Source: a virus
IMG/VR virus record: IMGVR_UViG_3300030060_001275
Span: 1 to 52,681 of that record
Reading direction: 5' to 3' (one strand)
Length of the DNA: 52,681 nt
This document shows, piece by piece, positions 23,846-30,710 of this stretch. A program made the position numbers and the translations under genes. Numbering within the stretch: the stretch's first letter is position 1; every line of letters starts with the position of its first letter. The notes under the pieces were generated by a model that was not told the DNA's origin, made no database searches, and was given only the letters and a program-made list of their open reading frames with translations.

Positions 23846-23919
23846 CTTGGGGGAGCCAGACGGTCAGGCGGTGGTCTGCAAAACCACAGAAACGGGTTCG
23901 ACTCCCGTCCCCAAGTCCA
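23846..23919 (+). tRNA. tRNA-Cys (anticodon GCA)
   Basis: The cloverleaf folds by eye: acceptor CTTGGGG/CCCCAAG, 3-bp D stem GCC/GGC, anticodon stem GTGGT/ACCAC with loop CTGCAAA (anticodon GCA), and T arm ACGGG-TTCGACT-CCCGT. Discriminator T and an encoded CCA end at 23919. Position 8 is G rather than the usual T. It could supplement Cys decoding of the Cys-rich early proteins nearby, or serve as an attachment-site remnant. Confidence 0.9.
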
Positions 23920-23938
23920 AATTAAAAGGAAATAAATT

Positions 23939-24094
23939 ATGTTTAACAATATGATTTTGCATATGATGACAGACTTTGAAACAGTGCCATACTATTCTGT
24001 CATGGCTTTCACAGGCTGGGTGCTTGTATCTTTCTGGATTACAGTATCCATTTTAGTTTATTTAAATTTAAAGATGGAGGTTAAAGATGACTAA
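23939..24094 (+). CDS. Small single-pass membrane protein (51 aa)
   Basis: MFNNMILHMMTDFETVPYYS, then a transmembrane helix (VMAFTGWVLVSFWITVSILV) and a short polar end. AAAGGA precedes the ATG. It follows the tRNA directly and overlaps the next gene by 8 nt. Function unknown. Confidence 0.5.
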   Translation: MFNNMILHMMTDFETVPYYSVMAFTGWVLVSFWITVSILVYLNLKMEVKDD

Positions 24095-24284
24095 ATTAAA
24101 AAAAGGCTTGCAACGGCAGGAATTAATAGAAGCGTTAATAAAGTTTGCAGAACAAACAGGCAATGCTTGGTATGAGTGGAATGATGCTTCAGGTGATGTT
24201 GAATTATGCGTCGTTTTTACAGTCCCAGCCGAGGATGGTCAGGTGATTCTTGACTTCAGAGGAGAAGGAGAATACAGACGATGA
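24087..24284 (+). CDS. Hypothetical protein (65 aa)
   Basis: MTKLKKGLQRQELIEALIKF, then WYEWNDASGDVELCVVFTVP: one helix followed by a beta-sheet. GGAGG lies upstream. ATGA overlap with the next gene indicates coupling. No family recognised. Confidence 0.55.
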   Translation: MTKLKKGLQRQELIEALIKFAEQTGNAWYEWNDASGDVELCVVFTVPAEDGQVILDFRGEGEYRR

Positions 24285-24484
24285 ACAAATTTGATGATCA
24301 GGATTCAAGGATTTTACTGCAAAAATATGAAGATAAGATGACTGAAGATGAGAAAACTCTTTGTTCTTTAGTGTCGATTGCTTTTGTTAGTAACGAACGC
24401 ATGGACAAAGAGGATGTTGAGTCTTGGCGATTCTTGCAAGGTAAGTTAAACGAATGGCATGATGATGGAATTGGTTTGCCTTGA
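24281..24484 (+). CDS. Acidic helical protein (67 aa)
   Basis: MNKFDDQDSRILLQKYEDKM, then SIAFVSNERMDKEDVESWRF. Acidic and helical, overlapping the previous stop by 4 nt with AGGAGAAGG upstream. Its stop codon is part of the -35 hexamer of the next promoter. Confidence 0.55.
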   Translation: MNKFDDQDSRILLQKYEDKMTEDEKTLCSLVSIAFVSNERMDKEDVESWRFLQGKLNEWHDDGIGLP

Positions 24485-24509
24485 CATTTGTTTTCTTAAA
24501 TATTAAAAT
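24481..24509 (+). promoter_or_regulatory. Promoter for the DUF932-like gene
   Basis: TTGACA (24481-24486), 17-bp spacer, TAAAAT (24504-24509), 41 nt before the ATG at 24550. Confidence 0.6.
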
Positions 24510-24549
24510 TTTAAACACAAAATTATCAGTTGCTATAGGAGCAAACAAA

Positions 24550-25419
24550 ATGAAATACGAAAACTTTGATGGTCTTCCTGCGTTACCTATTGATCTGGAT
24601 TTTAATCCTGTTCGTGAGACTGTATATCGTAATGGTGTGCGAGTCCCAGACCAGTATTGGATTGTTAATCCACATACCGATCAACTCATCAATGATAAAC
24701 CATCTGGTAAGAACCATCATCCAGTGAACTATACTCGCATGTGGGATGCGTTTTGTGAGGGTGTGAGTGCGTCAGGTATTGACACTAATAACCTACAGGT
24801 AAAGTTCAACATAGCGCACAATGGTTCGGCATTTTCTGCTGACATTGTATTTAAAAATTATGACTTTAAAAGGATTATAGGTGAGGCTACGCAGATGAAA
24901 ATGCGTATTGTTGACTCACACGACATGACGTTTAGGCGTGACATTCGTTGCACGATTATGCGACTAGCTTGCACTAATGGTATGTCCAATGTCGGTGAGA
25001 ATCTCACGATCAGGCAGAAACATACAATGCTATCTGATCCTGAGAAACTTGGTGCTGTCGTTGCTGAGTATCCATCTCGTCTAGAGAATGAAGCGGAACT
25101 TTATGAAAGGATGATAAAAACTCCTGTTACTAAGGATCAAGCTATCGCATTTGCTAGGTCTGAAGTTGCTACATATCGTGTGGCTTCTGGTATCAAAGTA
25201 AATGAGAAGTCAGTCGAGGAGTTTGCTAGGATCTGGAATGACTACGCAGGACTTGGTAATACTGGCTATCGTTTATATAACGTGCTAACTCACATCGGTA
25301 CACACGTTACTGGTAGAAAGGGTACAGACATGGCTCGTAAGCAGATACGCATTGAGGATAAGGTAGCTGACATAGTGCAGGGTAATACCTTTCAATCATT
25401 AGTAGGATTAGCGGCATAA
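24550..25419 (+). CDS. DUF932-like protein (289 aa)
   Basis: The start is the ATG at 24550 with AGGAG 7-8 nt upstream; the longer frame has no proper start. Characteristic blocks are CTIMRLACTNGMSNVGENLT, a middle helical region (EAELYERMIKTPVTKDQAIA) and NTGYRLYNVLTHIGTHVTGR. These match DUF932-type proteins of phages and plasmids, which are found near DNA-metabolism or anti-restriction genes but have no defined activity. Confidence 0.65.
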   Translation: MKYENFDGLPALPIDLDFNPVRETVYRNGVRVPDQYWIVNPHTDQLINDKPSGKNHHPVNYTRMWDAFCEGVSASGIDTNNLQVKFNIAHNGSAFSADIVFKNYDFKRIIGEATQMKMRIVDSHDMTFRRDIRCTIMRLACTNGMSNVGENLTIRQKHTMLSDPEKLGAVVAEYPSRLENEAELYERMIKTPVTKDQAIAFARSEVATYRVASGIKVNEKSVEEFARIWNDYAGLGNTGYRLYNVLTHIGTHVTGRKGTDMARKQIRIEDKVADIVQGNTFQSLVGLAA

Positions 25420-25510
25420 GCCGCTTTTCTATTGGAGTGAGGTATAGGTGAGTGGGTACTGATAACCTTTAGCTACATTAACTTTTTAACAACAATAGAG
25501 GAAATATATT

Positions 25511-25792
25511 ATGAAAAGAGTAGACATACTGAAAATGCAACTACTGAATAGTAGAGGACGTTTTTTCACTGCTGAGTGGAAAGGTTTGGTTGGTGAGATG
25601 ATTAAAGCTAATTTTAAAGTTATAAAAATTATCGATGTATCATCTAAGCGTATTCGTGCCACAGTTTATATTCCTAAACTTAGCAAAAACATAAACCTAA
25701 ATTTTATGATTAACTTACATGGTGACTGCACTTATATTGCTAGTGACAAGTCAAAGTTTGAAATGTCTGGCAAACAAGCATTCAACTTTTGA
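25511..25792 (+). CDS. Basic hypothetical protein (93 aa)
   Basis: MKRVDILKMQLLNSRGRFFT, then FKVIKIIDVSSKRIRATVYI: a basic alpha/beta protein. AGAGGAA precedes the ATG. The pattern MQLLNSRGRFFTAEW is seen in early genes of other phages, but the function is unknown. Confidence 0.55.
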   Translation: MKRVDILKMQLLNSRGRFFTAEWKGLVGEMIKANFKVIKIIDVSSKRIRATVYIPKLSKNINLNFMINLHGDCTYIASDKSKFEMSGKQAFNF

Positions 25793-25815
25793 GAAGACCG
25801 AACAGGAGATAGCAC

Positions 25816-25983
25816 ATGAGTAATTTCATTGTAGTTAAAATTTTGTGGGGTGTAGATAAAAATCCGTCTAAATATTCATTCAAAACTCAGGCAGAAGCGG
25901 ATGCGTTTATGCGTGGTGTTGAGGAATCAAATGGTTGGTTAGATTATGAGGTAGAAGATGAAGAGGAGGTAATTGACTTATGA
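25816..25983 (+). CDS. Small acidic protein (55 aa)
   Basis: MSNFIVVKILWGVDKNPSKY, then TQAEADAFMRGVEESNGWLD, ending EVEDEEEVIDL. AGGAG lies upstream at good spacing, and the stop overlaps the next ATG (ATGA). The opening resembles small phage proteins that carry an xFxTxAEADAF helix. Function unknown. Confidence 0.55.
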   Translation: MSNFIVVKILWGVDKNPSKYSFKTQAEADAFMRGVEESNGWLDYEVEDEEEVIDL

Positions 25984-26213
25984 AAATTATGACAAGTGAA
26001 GGTGAATTTGTTTTTCCCATAGATGAACTGCGTGAAAAAGGTGGGTTCAAGCCCATGAACAATGAGCGCGGTTACGCATGGTTTGGGGGCAAATCGCATC
26101 GCGCTTTTGCAGATTTATCCCAAGTAAGCCCCGATGACGTTGAAGATTTCGAGGACTTGGAATTTCTTGTAATCGGATATGCAAACAACAATAAGGAGGT
26201 AAATGATGGCTAA
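25980..26213 (+). CDS. Hypothetical protein (77 aa)
   Basis: MKIMTSEGEFVFPIDELREK, then YAWFGGKSHRAFADLSQVSP and acidic DDVEDFEDLEF. GGAGG upstream. Translationally coupled on both sides. Unrecognised family. Confidence 0.55.
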   Translation: MKIMTSEGEFVFPIDELREKGGFKPMNNERGYAWFGGKSHRAFADLSQVSPDDVEDFEDLEFLVIGYANNNKEVNDG

Positions 26214-26394
26214 GTATCAGGAATATAAGGTTTTCAAGACATGGGATGTCACGGAAATCTACACGGTTCGCGCTGAGTCTATCGAACAGGCAATTCGATT
26301 CGTAGAGGATGGCGAGGACTCTGATGACGCAAATGTCTACACCGTGAGTAAAAGCGAGTATGAAGATAATTTCGAAGTCGGAAAGTCGGGTTAG
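26206..26394 (+). CDS. Hypothetical protein (62 aa)
   Basis: MAKYQEYKVFKTWDVTEIYT, then VRAESIEQAIRFVEDGEDSD: a beta-beta-alpha pattern typical of small phage proteins. The second of two adjacent ATGs was chosen because it lies 6 nt after GGAGG. Its 3' end enters a long inverted repeat. Confidence 0.55.
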   Translation: MAKYQEYKVFKTWDVTEIYTVRAESIEQAIRFVEDGEDSDDANVYTVSKSEYEDNFEVGKSG

Positions 26395-26444
26395 TCACCT
26401 GCCACAGCGCATCGATTCGGTGCGTTGTATCGGTGTGTGACTAA
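26391..26444 (+). promoter_or_regulatory. Long two-part hairpin
   Basis: Outer arms TTAGTCAC (26391-26398) and GTGACTAA (26437-26444) pair perfectly. Inside, ACAGCGCATC pairs with GGTGCGTTGT around a short loop. There is no T-tract, so it is a structured RNA element or DNA cruciform rather than a plain terminator. It ends 6 nt before palindrome copy 8. Confidence 0.55.
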
Positions 26445-26449
26445 GAGAA

Positions 26450-26471
26450 TGCGTAAAAATATTTTACACAT
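26450..26471 (+). promoter_or_regulatory. 22-bp palindromic element, copy 8
   Basis: TGCGT-A5-TATTTT-ACACAT, a core change only. It lies 23 nt before the ATG at 26495 and is the last copy; none is seen among the replication genes. Confidence 0.75.
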
Positions 26472-26494
26472 AGAAGATAAAAGAGGTTGAGGTA

Positions 26495-26722
26495 ATGATT
26501 GAACCAATTAATTTATATAAGTTCGTGGACTATGTCGAGTCATTTTATGGTGACGATGGTGTCATTGATTTGAGATTCAAGGTGACACGGGAACACATAT
26601 GGAATGCTACGTGCATACACCTGCTGCGCTTGGAGCGTAAAAGCTGGCCTTTTGAGGGTGACAGTGTGGATCGTGAGATGGTTGCTGATTTGATGCGCCG
26701 GGCGGAGTTTGAACATGACTGA
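26495..26722 (+). CDS. Hypothetical protein (75 aa)
   Basis: MIEPINLYKFVDYVESFYGD, then GVIDLRFKVTREHIWNATCI and an acidic end. GAGG precedes the ATG. Helical with no recognised motif. Overlaps the next start by 8 nt. Confidence 0.55.
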   Translation: MIEPINLYKFVDYVESFYGDDGVIDLRFKVTREHIWNATCIHLLRLERKSWPFEGDSVDREMVADLMRRAEFEHD

Positions 26723-26978
26723 TATAACCATGAAAAATTGGCAGAAGTATCTTTACAAATCAGAATTACAATTGATGCAAGCTGTTTTTAGTGAAACTCA
26801 TAGGACGGTTCGTAGTTGTGAACCGCCATCTTTACCTGTAGAAAACTGGAATGATATCAACTGGTTATCAGACAATGCTGAAAAAATGCTAGATGAATAT
26901 TTAGACATGGCTAAAGACATGGAAAAAGTATTAGATAATATAGCTGATGAAGTAGTAAAGAAGGGCTTAGGACAGTGA
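26715..26978 (+). CDS. Helical hypothetical protein (87 aa)
   Basis: The ATG at 26715 (MTDITMKNWQKYLYKSELQL) is preferred over the TTG six bases earlier; CGGAG lies 7 nt upstream. A C-terminal coiled coil (EYLDMAKDMEKVLDNIADEV) is evident. No family recognised. Confidence 0.55.
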   Translation: MTDITMKNWQKYLYKSELQLMQAVFSETHRTVRSCEPPSLPVENWNDINWLSDNAEKMLDEYLDMAKDMEKVLDNIADEVVKKGLGQ

Positions 26979-27124
26979 TTAAAATATATATCATGCTGCT
27001 ACTTGTATACGGCACTTTAACAGGTGCTGTATACTTTATGGCGGATGGCACTAGGAGTATAGGTTTTACCAATATATGTGGTGAGCATAAGTATTTTTGC
27101 ACAAGGAAAGTAAAAAATGAGTGA
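26975..27124 (+). CDS. Tiny exported or membrane protein (49 aa, GTG start)
   Basis: VIKIYIMLLLVYGTLTGAVY is a hydrophobic N-terminal segment; a short outer part with two Cys (NICGEHKYFCTRK) follows. GTG overlaps the previous stop (GTGA), and the 3' end overlaps the next gene by 8 nt. The Cys pair may form a disulfide outside the cytoplasm. Confidence 0.45.
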   Translation: MIKIYIMLLLVYGTLTGAVYFMADGTRSIGFTNICGEHKYFCTRKVKNE

Positions 27125-27350
27125 TTTACACGAAGCTGCTGAAGAGCATAAGAAAAAATGGAAAGGGCAATTAGATCCAATAAATCGTAGTGATACGTCT
27201 TTATTGAATTTTATGCACAATTATAAAGTATCGGTAATGCATGTCGGAGATAAATGGATTGCTAAAACAGAATATTATCAAGCCGATGGTATTAGCATTC
27301 GCTCTGCTATAGCTAACTTAGAAAGGTATATATATGGAAATAACAAATGA
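27117..27350 (+). CDS. Hypothetical protein (77 aa)
   Basis: MSDLHEAAEEHKKKWKGQLD, then YKVSVMHVGDKWIAKTEYYQ. A small two-part protein that overlaps the integrase start by 17 nt, so expression is linked to it. It could be a recombination directionality factor by position, but no HTH is visible. Confidence 0.5.
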   Translation: MSDLHEAAEEHKKKWKGQLDPINRSDTSLLNFMHNYKVSVMHVGDKWIAKTEYYQADGISIRSAIANLERYIYGNNK

Positions 27351-28260
27351 GATAAATGGCGCATACGTGGAAAGTCTAGTAAATGCGTACTTAAACTCAC
27401 GAGATTTTAAACGTGTGACTGCTTCACAGGATCAGTATCGTTACTGGATGCGTGTTTTCTGTGATACCGAATGGAATGGCAAAAAGGTACGCAATCTTAA
27501 ATACAATGACATAACTGCACCACAAGCGCAGGAGATTTATGACATTCTATCGGATCGTGGTATTACTTTTGCTAATCGTATTACTGCTGTAGTACGCAAA
27601 ATATACAACTACGGCATGAAGTATGGTCATGTAAATAATAATCCTTGGTCTAGTATTCAGACTGAAACACCCAAGCCTCGCAAGGTAATGTGGCAACCAG
27701 AAGATGTTAAAGCGTTTTTAACCACTGCGTACAGTAAGTTTAATACTCGTGGTATTGGTTTGATTGCACATATGGCTTATGAATGGGCGCAACGTATTGG
27801 TGATATGCGAATGCTTACTTGGGATAAAATTGACTTTGAAAACAATGTGTTACATTTAGAGCAGTCAAAACGTAGAGCAATAGTACACTTACCCATCTCA
27901 GAGGATTTAATGGATGTACTAAAACAACAGAAAGAAGCATTTGATTGGCAATCTTATGTTGCACCGAATGTAAATGCTCGTAATGATAACGGTTATGCGC
28001 CATATGGATTGGAGGTAGTATCTCGTGTCGCAAAAAAAATTATTATTAAGGCGGGACTTGATCCTGAACTCAGACTTGCTGACCTTAGACGCACGGCTAC
28101 AACGGAAATGGTGGAAGCAGGTGTCGGCATTGCTCAAATCATGCAAGTTACAGGACATCAATCACCGCAATCTGTCACGCCGTATATGAAAAACACTTTG
28201 ACCGGAGCTACAAATGCTTGTACACTCCGTTCTGTTCACATGGCAGGTGGTACATCTTAA
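27334..28260 (+). CDS. int: Tyrosine recombinase / integrase (308 aa)
   Basis: N-terminal core-binding domain (residues ~1-105), then the catalytic domain. Visible active-site residues are R154 (AQRIGD), a Lys near 179-180, R252 in DLRRT, H275 in TGHQS and nucleophile Y284 (TPYMKNT). The box II His is replaced by Ala (A249-D-L-R252). It catalyses site-specific strand exchange, so integration or genome resolution is possible. It sits at the head of the replication block and shares TAATG with the primase. No adjacent attP is obvious. Confidence 0.85.
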   Translation: MEITNEINGAYVESLVNAYLNSRDFKRVTASQDQYRYWMRVFCDTEWNGKKVRNLKYNDITAPQAQEIYDILSDRGITFANRITAVVRKIYNYGMKYGHVNNNPWSSIQTETPKPRKVMWQPEDVKAFLTTAYSKFNTRGIGLIAHMAYEWAQRIGDMRMLTWDKIDFENNVLHLEQSKRRAIVHLPISEDLMDVLKQQKEAFDWQSYVAPNVNARNDNGYAPYGLEVVSRVAKKIIIKAGLDPELRLADLRRTATTEMVEAGVGIAQIMQVTGHQSPQSVTPYMKNTLTGATNACTLRSVHMAGGTS

Positions 28261-29054
28261 TGGTTACAGTGAGCGATTACATTAAATCTTTGGATCTAGC
28301 TATGGAAGAAACAAAAAGATGTGATTGTCCTGTATGTCATGGGAGAAATACATTTACTGTGACTCGTAGTTACACTGGCACTCTGTACAACTGCTATAAA
28401 AATAGTTGTAAGATCCGGGGGTCTTATCCCCATAGACTCAGTGCAAGCGAGATCATAGCGTCATACCTGCACAGGAATGCTCCTGAGAGCTATTCTGAGC
28501 AGTATCTATGTAGGTATAACGTGCCTCCCTATGTCGTACCATACACTGAGGTAGAACACCCCATAGATCCTATGTTTTTAGATCGTTACGGCATCAAACA
28601 CAAGGATGTTATGTATGATATTCGACAGGATCGTGTGGTGTTTCTTGTCTACACTGAGAACAATGTTCTTGTAGATGCAGTAGGCAGATCGATGACAGGC
28701 AGAACACCTAAATGGCTACGTTATGCCGCATCTCCTATGCCCTATGTTGTTGGGGTAGGTAAGGTTGCAGTTATAGTGGAGGATGCAATCAGTGCATATG
28801 TTATTTCGGAATGTGAAGATTTGCCAGAAGTAGTCGGCATTGCTTTGTTAGGTACACAACTCACTGACTTTCATCGTGCTTATATTAAGAAAGGGTTTGA
28901 TAAGTTAATTGTTGCATTAGATCCCGATGCAAGGGACAAGACACTGAAAATAGCAAAAGAATTAAATGCTAAAGCATTAAATTTAAAAGATGATTTAAAG
29001 TACAGACGTACTGAAGATTTAAATAACTTGAGGAAGATGTTAGATGTGGTATGA
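28260..29054 (+). CDS. DNA primase, zinc finger plus TOPRIM (264 aa)
   Basis: Start at the ATG sharing a base with the integrase stop. The N-terminal zinc ribbon uses C21/C23/C26 and C45/C50 (CDCPVCHGRN...YNCYKNSC). A TOPRIM fold follows, with the acidic residue in KVAVIVEDAISAYV and the DxD in KLIVALDPDARD. It lacks the helicase half of T7 gp4; the helicase is a separate gene 1.7 kb downstream. It makes RNA primers for the phage fork. Confidence 0.8.
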   Translation: MVTVSDYIKSLDLAMEETKRCDCPVCHGRNTFTVTRSYTGTLYNCYKNSCKIRGSYPHRLSASEIIASYLHRNAPESYSEQYLCRYNVPPYVVPYTEVEHPIDPMFLDRYGIKHKDVMYDIRQDRVVFLVYTENNVLVDAVGRSMTGRTPKWLRYAASPMPYVVGVGKVAVIVEDAISAYVISECEDLPEVVGIALLGTQLTDFHRAYIKKGFDKLIVALDPDARDKTLKIAKELNAKALNLKDDLKYRRTEDLNNLRKMLDVV

Positions 29055-29337
29055 AAAAACAGTTCGTGGCTGGACAGAAACAGAGTTAGATGAACTAAAA
29101 AATATGTGGAATAAAGGAAAAACAATACGAGAGATAGCAGAAAAACTCAAACGCACACCTAATTCTGTTAAAATGTGTATGTATAGACACAAAGAAATTT
29201 TAAATTTAATAAATAAACATAAAGGTGGTCGGCCTCGCAAACAAGATAAACCAGTGAGTAAGTTTGAAAAACAATATTATGGTTCAGTTCCGTATTTACA
29301 TTGGACAATTACAAAATCATGGGGAAAAGCACAATGA
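29044..29337 (+). CDS. GcrA-like helix-turn-helix protein (97 aa)
   Basis: GWTETELDELKNMWNKGKTI and REIAEKLKRTPNSVKMCMYR match the N-terminal HTH of GcrA-type regulators (W..E....L..LW..G.....IA..L..T.N.V). A basic linker GGRPRKQDKP follows. GcrA controls cell-cycle promoters in alphaproteobacteria by acting with sigma70. A phage version could redirect host transcription. The HTH is clear; the GcrA link is inferred and the C-terminal GcrA sigma-binding part is short or absent. Confidence 0.65.
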   Translation: MWYEKTVRGWTETELDELKNMWNKGKTIREIAEKLKRTPNSVKMCMYRHKEILNLINKHKGGRPRKQDKPVSKFEKQYYGSVPYLHWTITKSWGKAQ

Positions 29338-29570
29338 TTCTAAGCTTATATATGTTACTGTTTAGCGTGAATAGTGAGCCTTATCAAATATCTAATCGCC
29401 CCTTTGAGTCATTTGAAGAGTGCGCTAGTTTTGTAAACTTACTAGCAAAAAGAGATGTGGTCATGCCTGATGGTCATTTTTTATTTATGACTAAGGATTA
29501 TTGGGTCTTCAAAGGAGAGTGTGTAAGTACAAAAGATTACATGAAAAGATCATATGATAAGAAGCAATGA
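29334..29570 (+). CDS. Small exported protein with two Cys (78 aa)
   Basis: The start ATG at 29334 overlaps the upstream stop (ATGA). MILSLYMLLFSVNSEPYQIS reads as a signal peptide. The mature part has the pattern PFESFEECASF ... VFKGECVS. The same signal peptide plus P-x-S-x-E-x-C...C layout is seen in the 70-aa protein at 30461 and the 63-aa protein at 50156. Probably periplasmic; role unknown. Confidence 0.55.
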   Translation: MILSLYMLLFSVNSEPYQISNRPFESFEECASFVNLLAKRDVVMPDGHFLFMTKDYWVFKGECVSTKDYMKRSYDKKQ

Positions 29571-29683
29571 GTTACCCAAAAACAAAGTGTATGTACTGTT
29601 GTACTAAAGATGCGGTCGTTGTTGAAAAAGATACATTCTTTTATTGCGCTTTGTGCTGGTTAAAAAATATAGGGAGAGAATAA
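29567..29683 (+). CDS. Tiny zinc-ribbon protein (38 aa)
   Basis: MSYPKTKCMYCCTKDAVVVE, then FFYCALCWLKNIGRE. CxxCC and CxxC are spaced like a zinc ribbon. Coupled to the upstream gene by ATGA overlap; stop is one base before the next ATG. Confidence 0.5.
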   Translation: MSYPKTKCMYCCTKDAVVVEKDTFFYCALCWLKNIGRE

Positions 29684-29684
29684 A

Positions 29685-29921
29685 ATGAACAAAAAACCGC
29701 CAATTGTTTTTACTTACAATGGCACAGGATTAACAGGTGATTCTGCATACTTGTGGGCGTTGTTTCTAGCTAATGAAGCAGACATGGCAGAAGACTATGT
29801 AGCGTATGACAAGTGGAGGCAAATAGTAGATTGTTTAAAACCTCAACCTAATATGCCTGTAACATCTTCTTTTTATTGTAAAGATTTAATGGATGAAATT
29901 GAGAGATATAGCCATGAATAA
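29685..29921 (+). CDS. Hypothetical protein (78 aa)
   Basis: MNKKPPIVFTYNGTGLTGDS, then LWALFLANEADMAEDYVAYD. GGGAGAG precedes the ATG. Helical with no motif recognised. Overlaps the next start by 8 nt. Confidence 0.5.
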   Translation: MNKKPPIVFTYNGTGLTGDSAYLWALFLANEADMAEDYVAYDKWRQIVDCLKPQPNMPVTSSFYCKDLMDEIERYSHE

Positions 29922-30150
29922 GATAGGATATGACATAGTTGTTGGGGGTGAGTTGCCTCGTATAGGTTCTGGGTATCGTTTGGTTTATGCTTCTGAGGGT
30001 CGTAAGTGGGTTTATGTAACTACTCTTCAAGGAGATGGAAGAACTAGATTGTCAAAAAAAGCATGGAGTAAAATTAAAAAACGTGGCATACTAGATGAAA
30101 GCGATATTAAACGTGGGTTACGAAAAGCTAAAAAGAGATTGTTTGGATGA
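29914..30150 (+). CDS. Basic hypothetical protein (78 aa)
   Basis: The ATG at 29914 (MNKIGYDIVVGGELPRIGSG) is preferred; GAGAG lies upstream. A beta-rich start is followed by a very basic tail (KKAWSKIKKRGILDESDIKR, then RKAKKRLFG). Probably nucleic-acid-binding. Unrecognised family. Confidence 0.5.
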   Translation: MNKIGYDIVVGGELPRIGSGYRLVYASEGRKWVYVTTLQGDGRTRLSKKAWSKIKKRGILDESDIKRGLRKAKKRLFG

Positions 30151-30428
30151 TTAAAATAGCTATTCAACTTTTAAATCCTGCAAAGAATGCCTTACGGGAT
30201 AGTCCAACAGAATATAAATTTTTATTGTCTGTCTTGTTAGCATCCATGTGGTGCATAGCCTTTGGGATTTTTACTGCTGAGTTACTTATGATCGGTTACA
30301 ATATTATAGGACACATAGCTTTGATACTCTGCGTGTTTGTAACATGGGGGGTTTTTAAAATGGCAAAAAAGCCCAACGTCCCCTCTACAAAAAACAAAGT
30401 GGTGTGGGACTTAACGAAAGAAAGTTAA
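30147..30428 (+). CDS. Membrane protein, two helices (93 aa)
   Basis: Transmembrane segments at FLLSVLLASMWCIAFGIFTA and IIGHIALILCVFVTWGVF, with basic residues after each. ATGA overlap with the previous gene. Could be an early inner-membrane protein; unknown role. Confidence 0.55.
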   Translation: MIKIAIQLLNPAKNALRDSPTEYKFLLSVLLASMWCIAFGIFTAELLMIGYNIIGHIALILCVFVTWGVFKMAKKPNVPSTKNKVVWDLTKES

Positions 30429-30460
30429 ATCATTGGACAGATGAATGGGTGGAGTAAAGA

Positions 30461-30673
30461 ATGAATTTATTCGTATTGGTAATAAGTTTGTGGGGATTTA
30501 CAGGTACTGAGTGGCAGTATGTCGGAAATCAAATAGTTTATCAGGAGCCGATGTCCAAAGAACAGTGTGAAGAAATGACTAAACACTTTGCTAAGTATGA
30601 GTACAATGAATTTTATCGAATGTCTTTACAATGTGTGTCAGCAGACGATGATAAAAAAAGTAGGAGTTTATGA
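30461..30673 (+). CDS. Small exported protein with two Cys (70 aa)
   Basis: MNLFVLVISLWGFTGTEWQY is a signal-peptide-like start, then YQEPMSKEQCEEMTKHFAKY and SLQCVSADD. Shares the P-x-S-x-E-x-C and later C spacing with the 78-aa protein at 29334 and the 63-aa lysis-region protein. Likely periplasmic with one disulfide. Confidence 0.5.
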   Translation: MNLFVLVISLWGFTGTEWQYVGNQIVYQEPMSKEQCEEMTKHFAKYEYNEFYRMSLQCVSADDDKKSRSL

Positions 30674-30710
30674 AGAAGAAAAGAAACATTGTAAATAGGA
30701 GATAAACATA

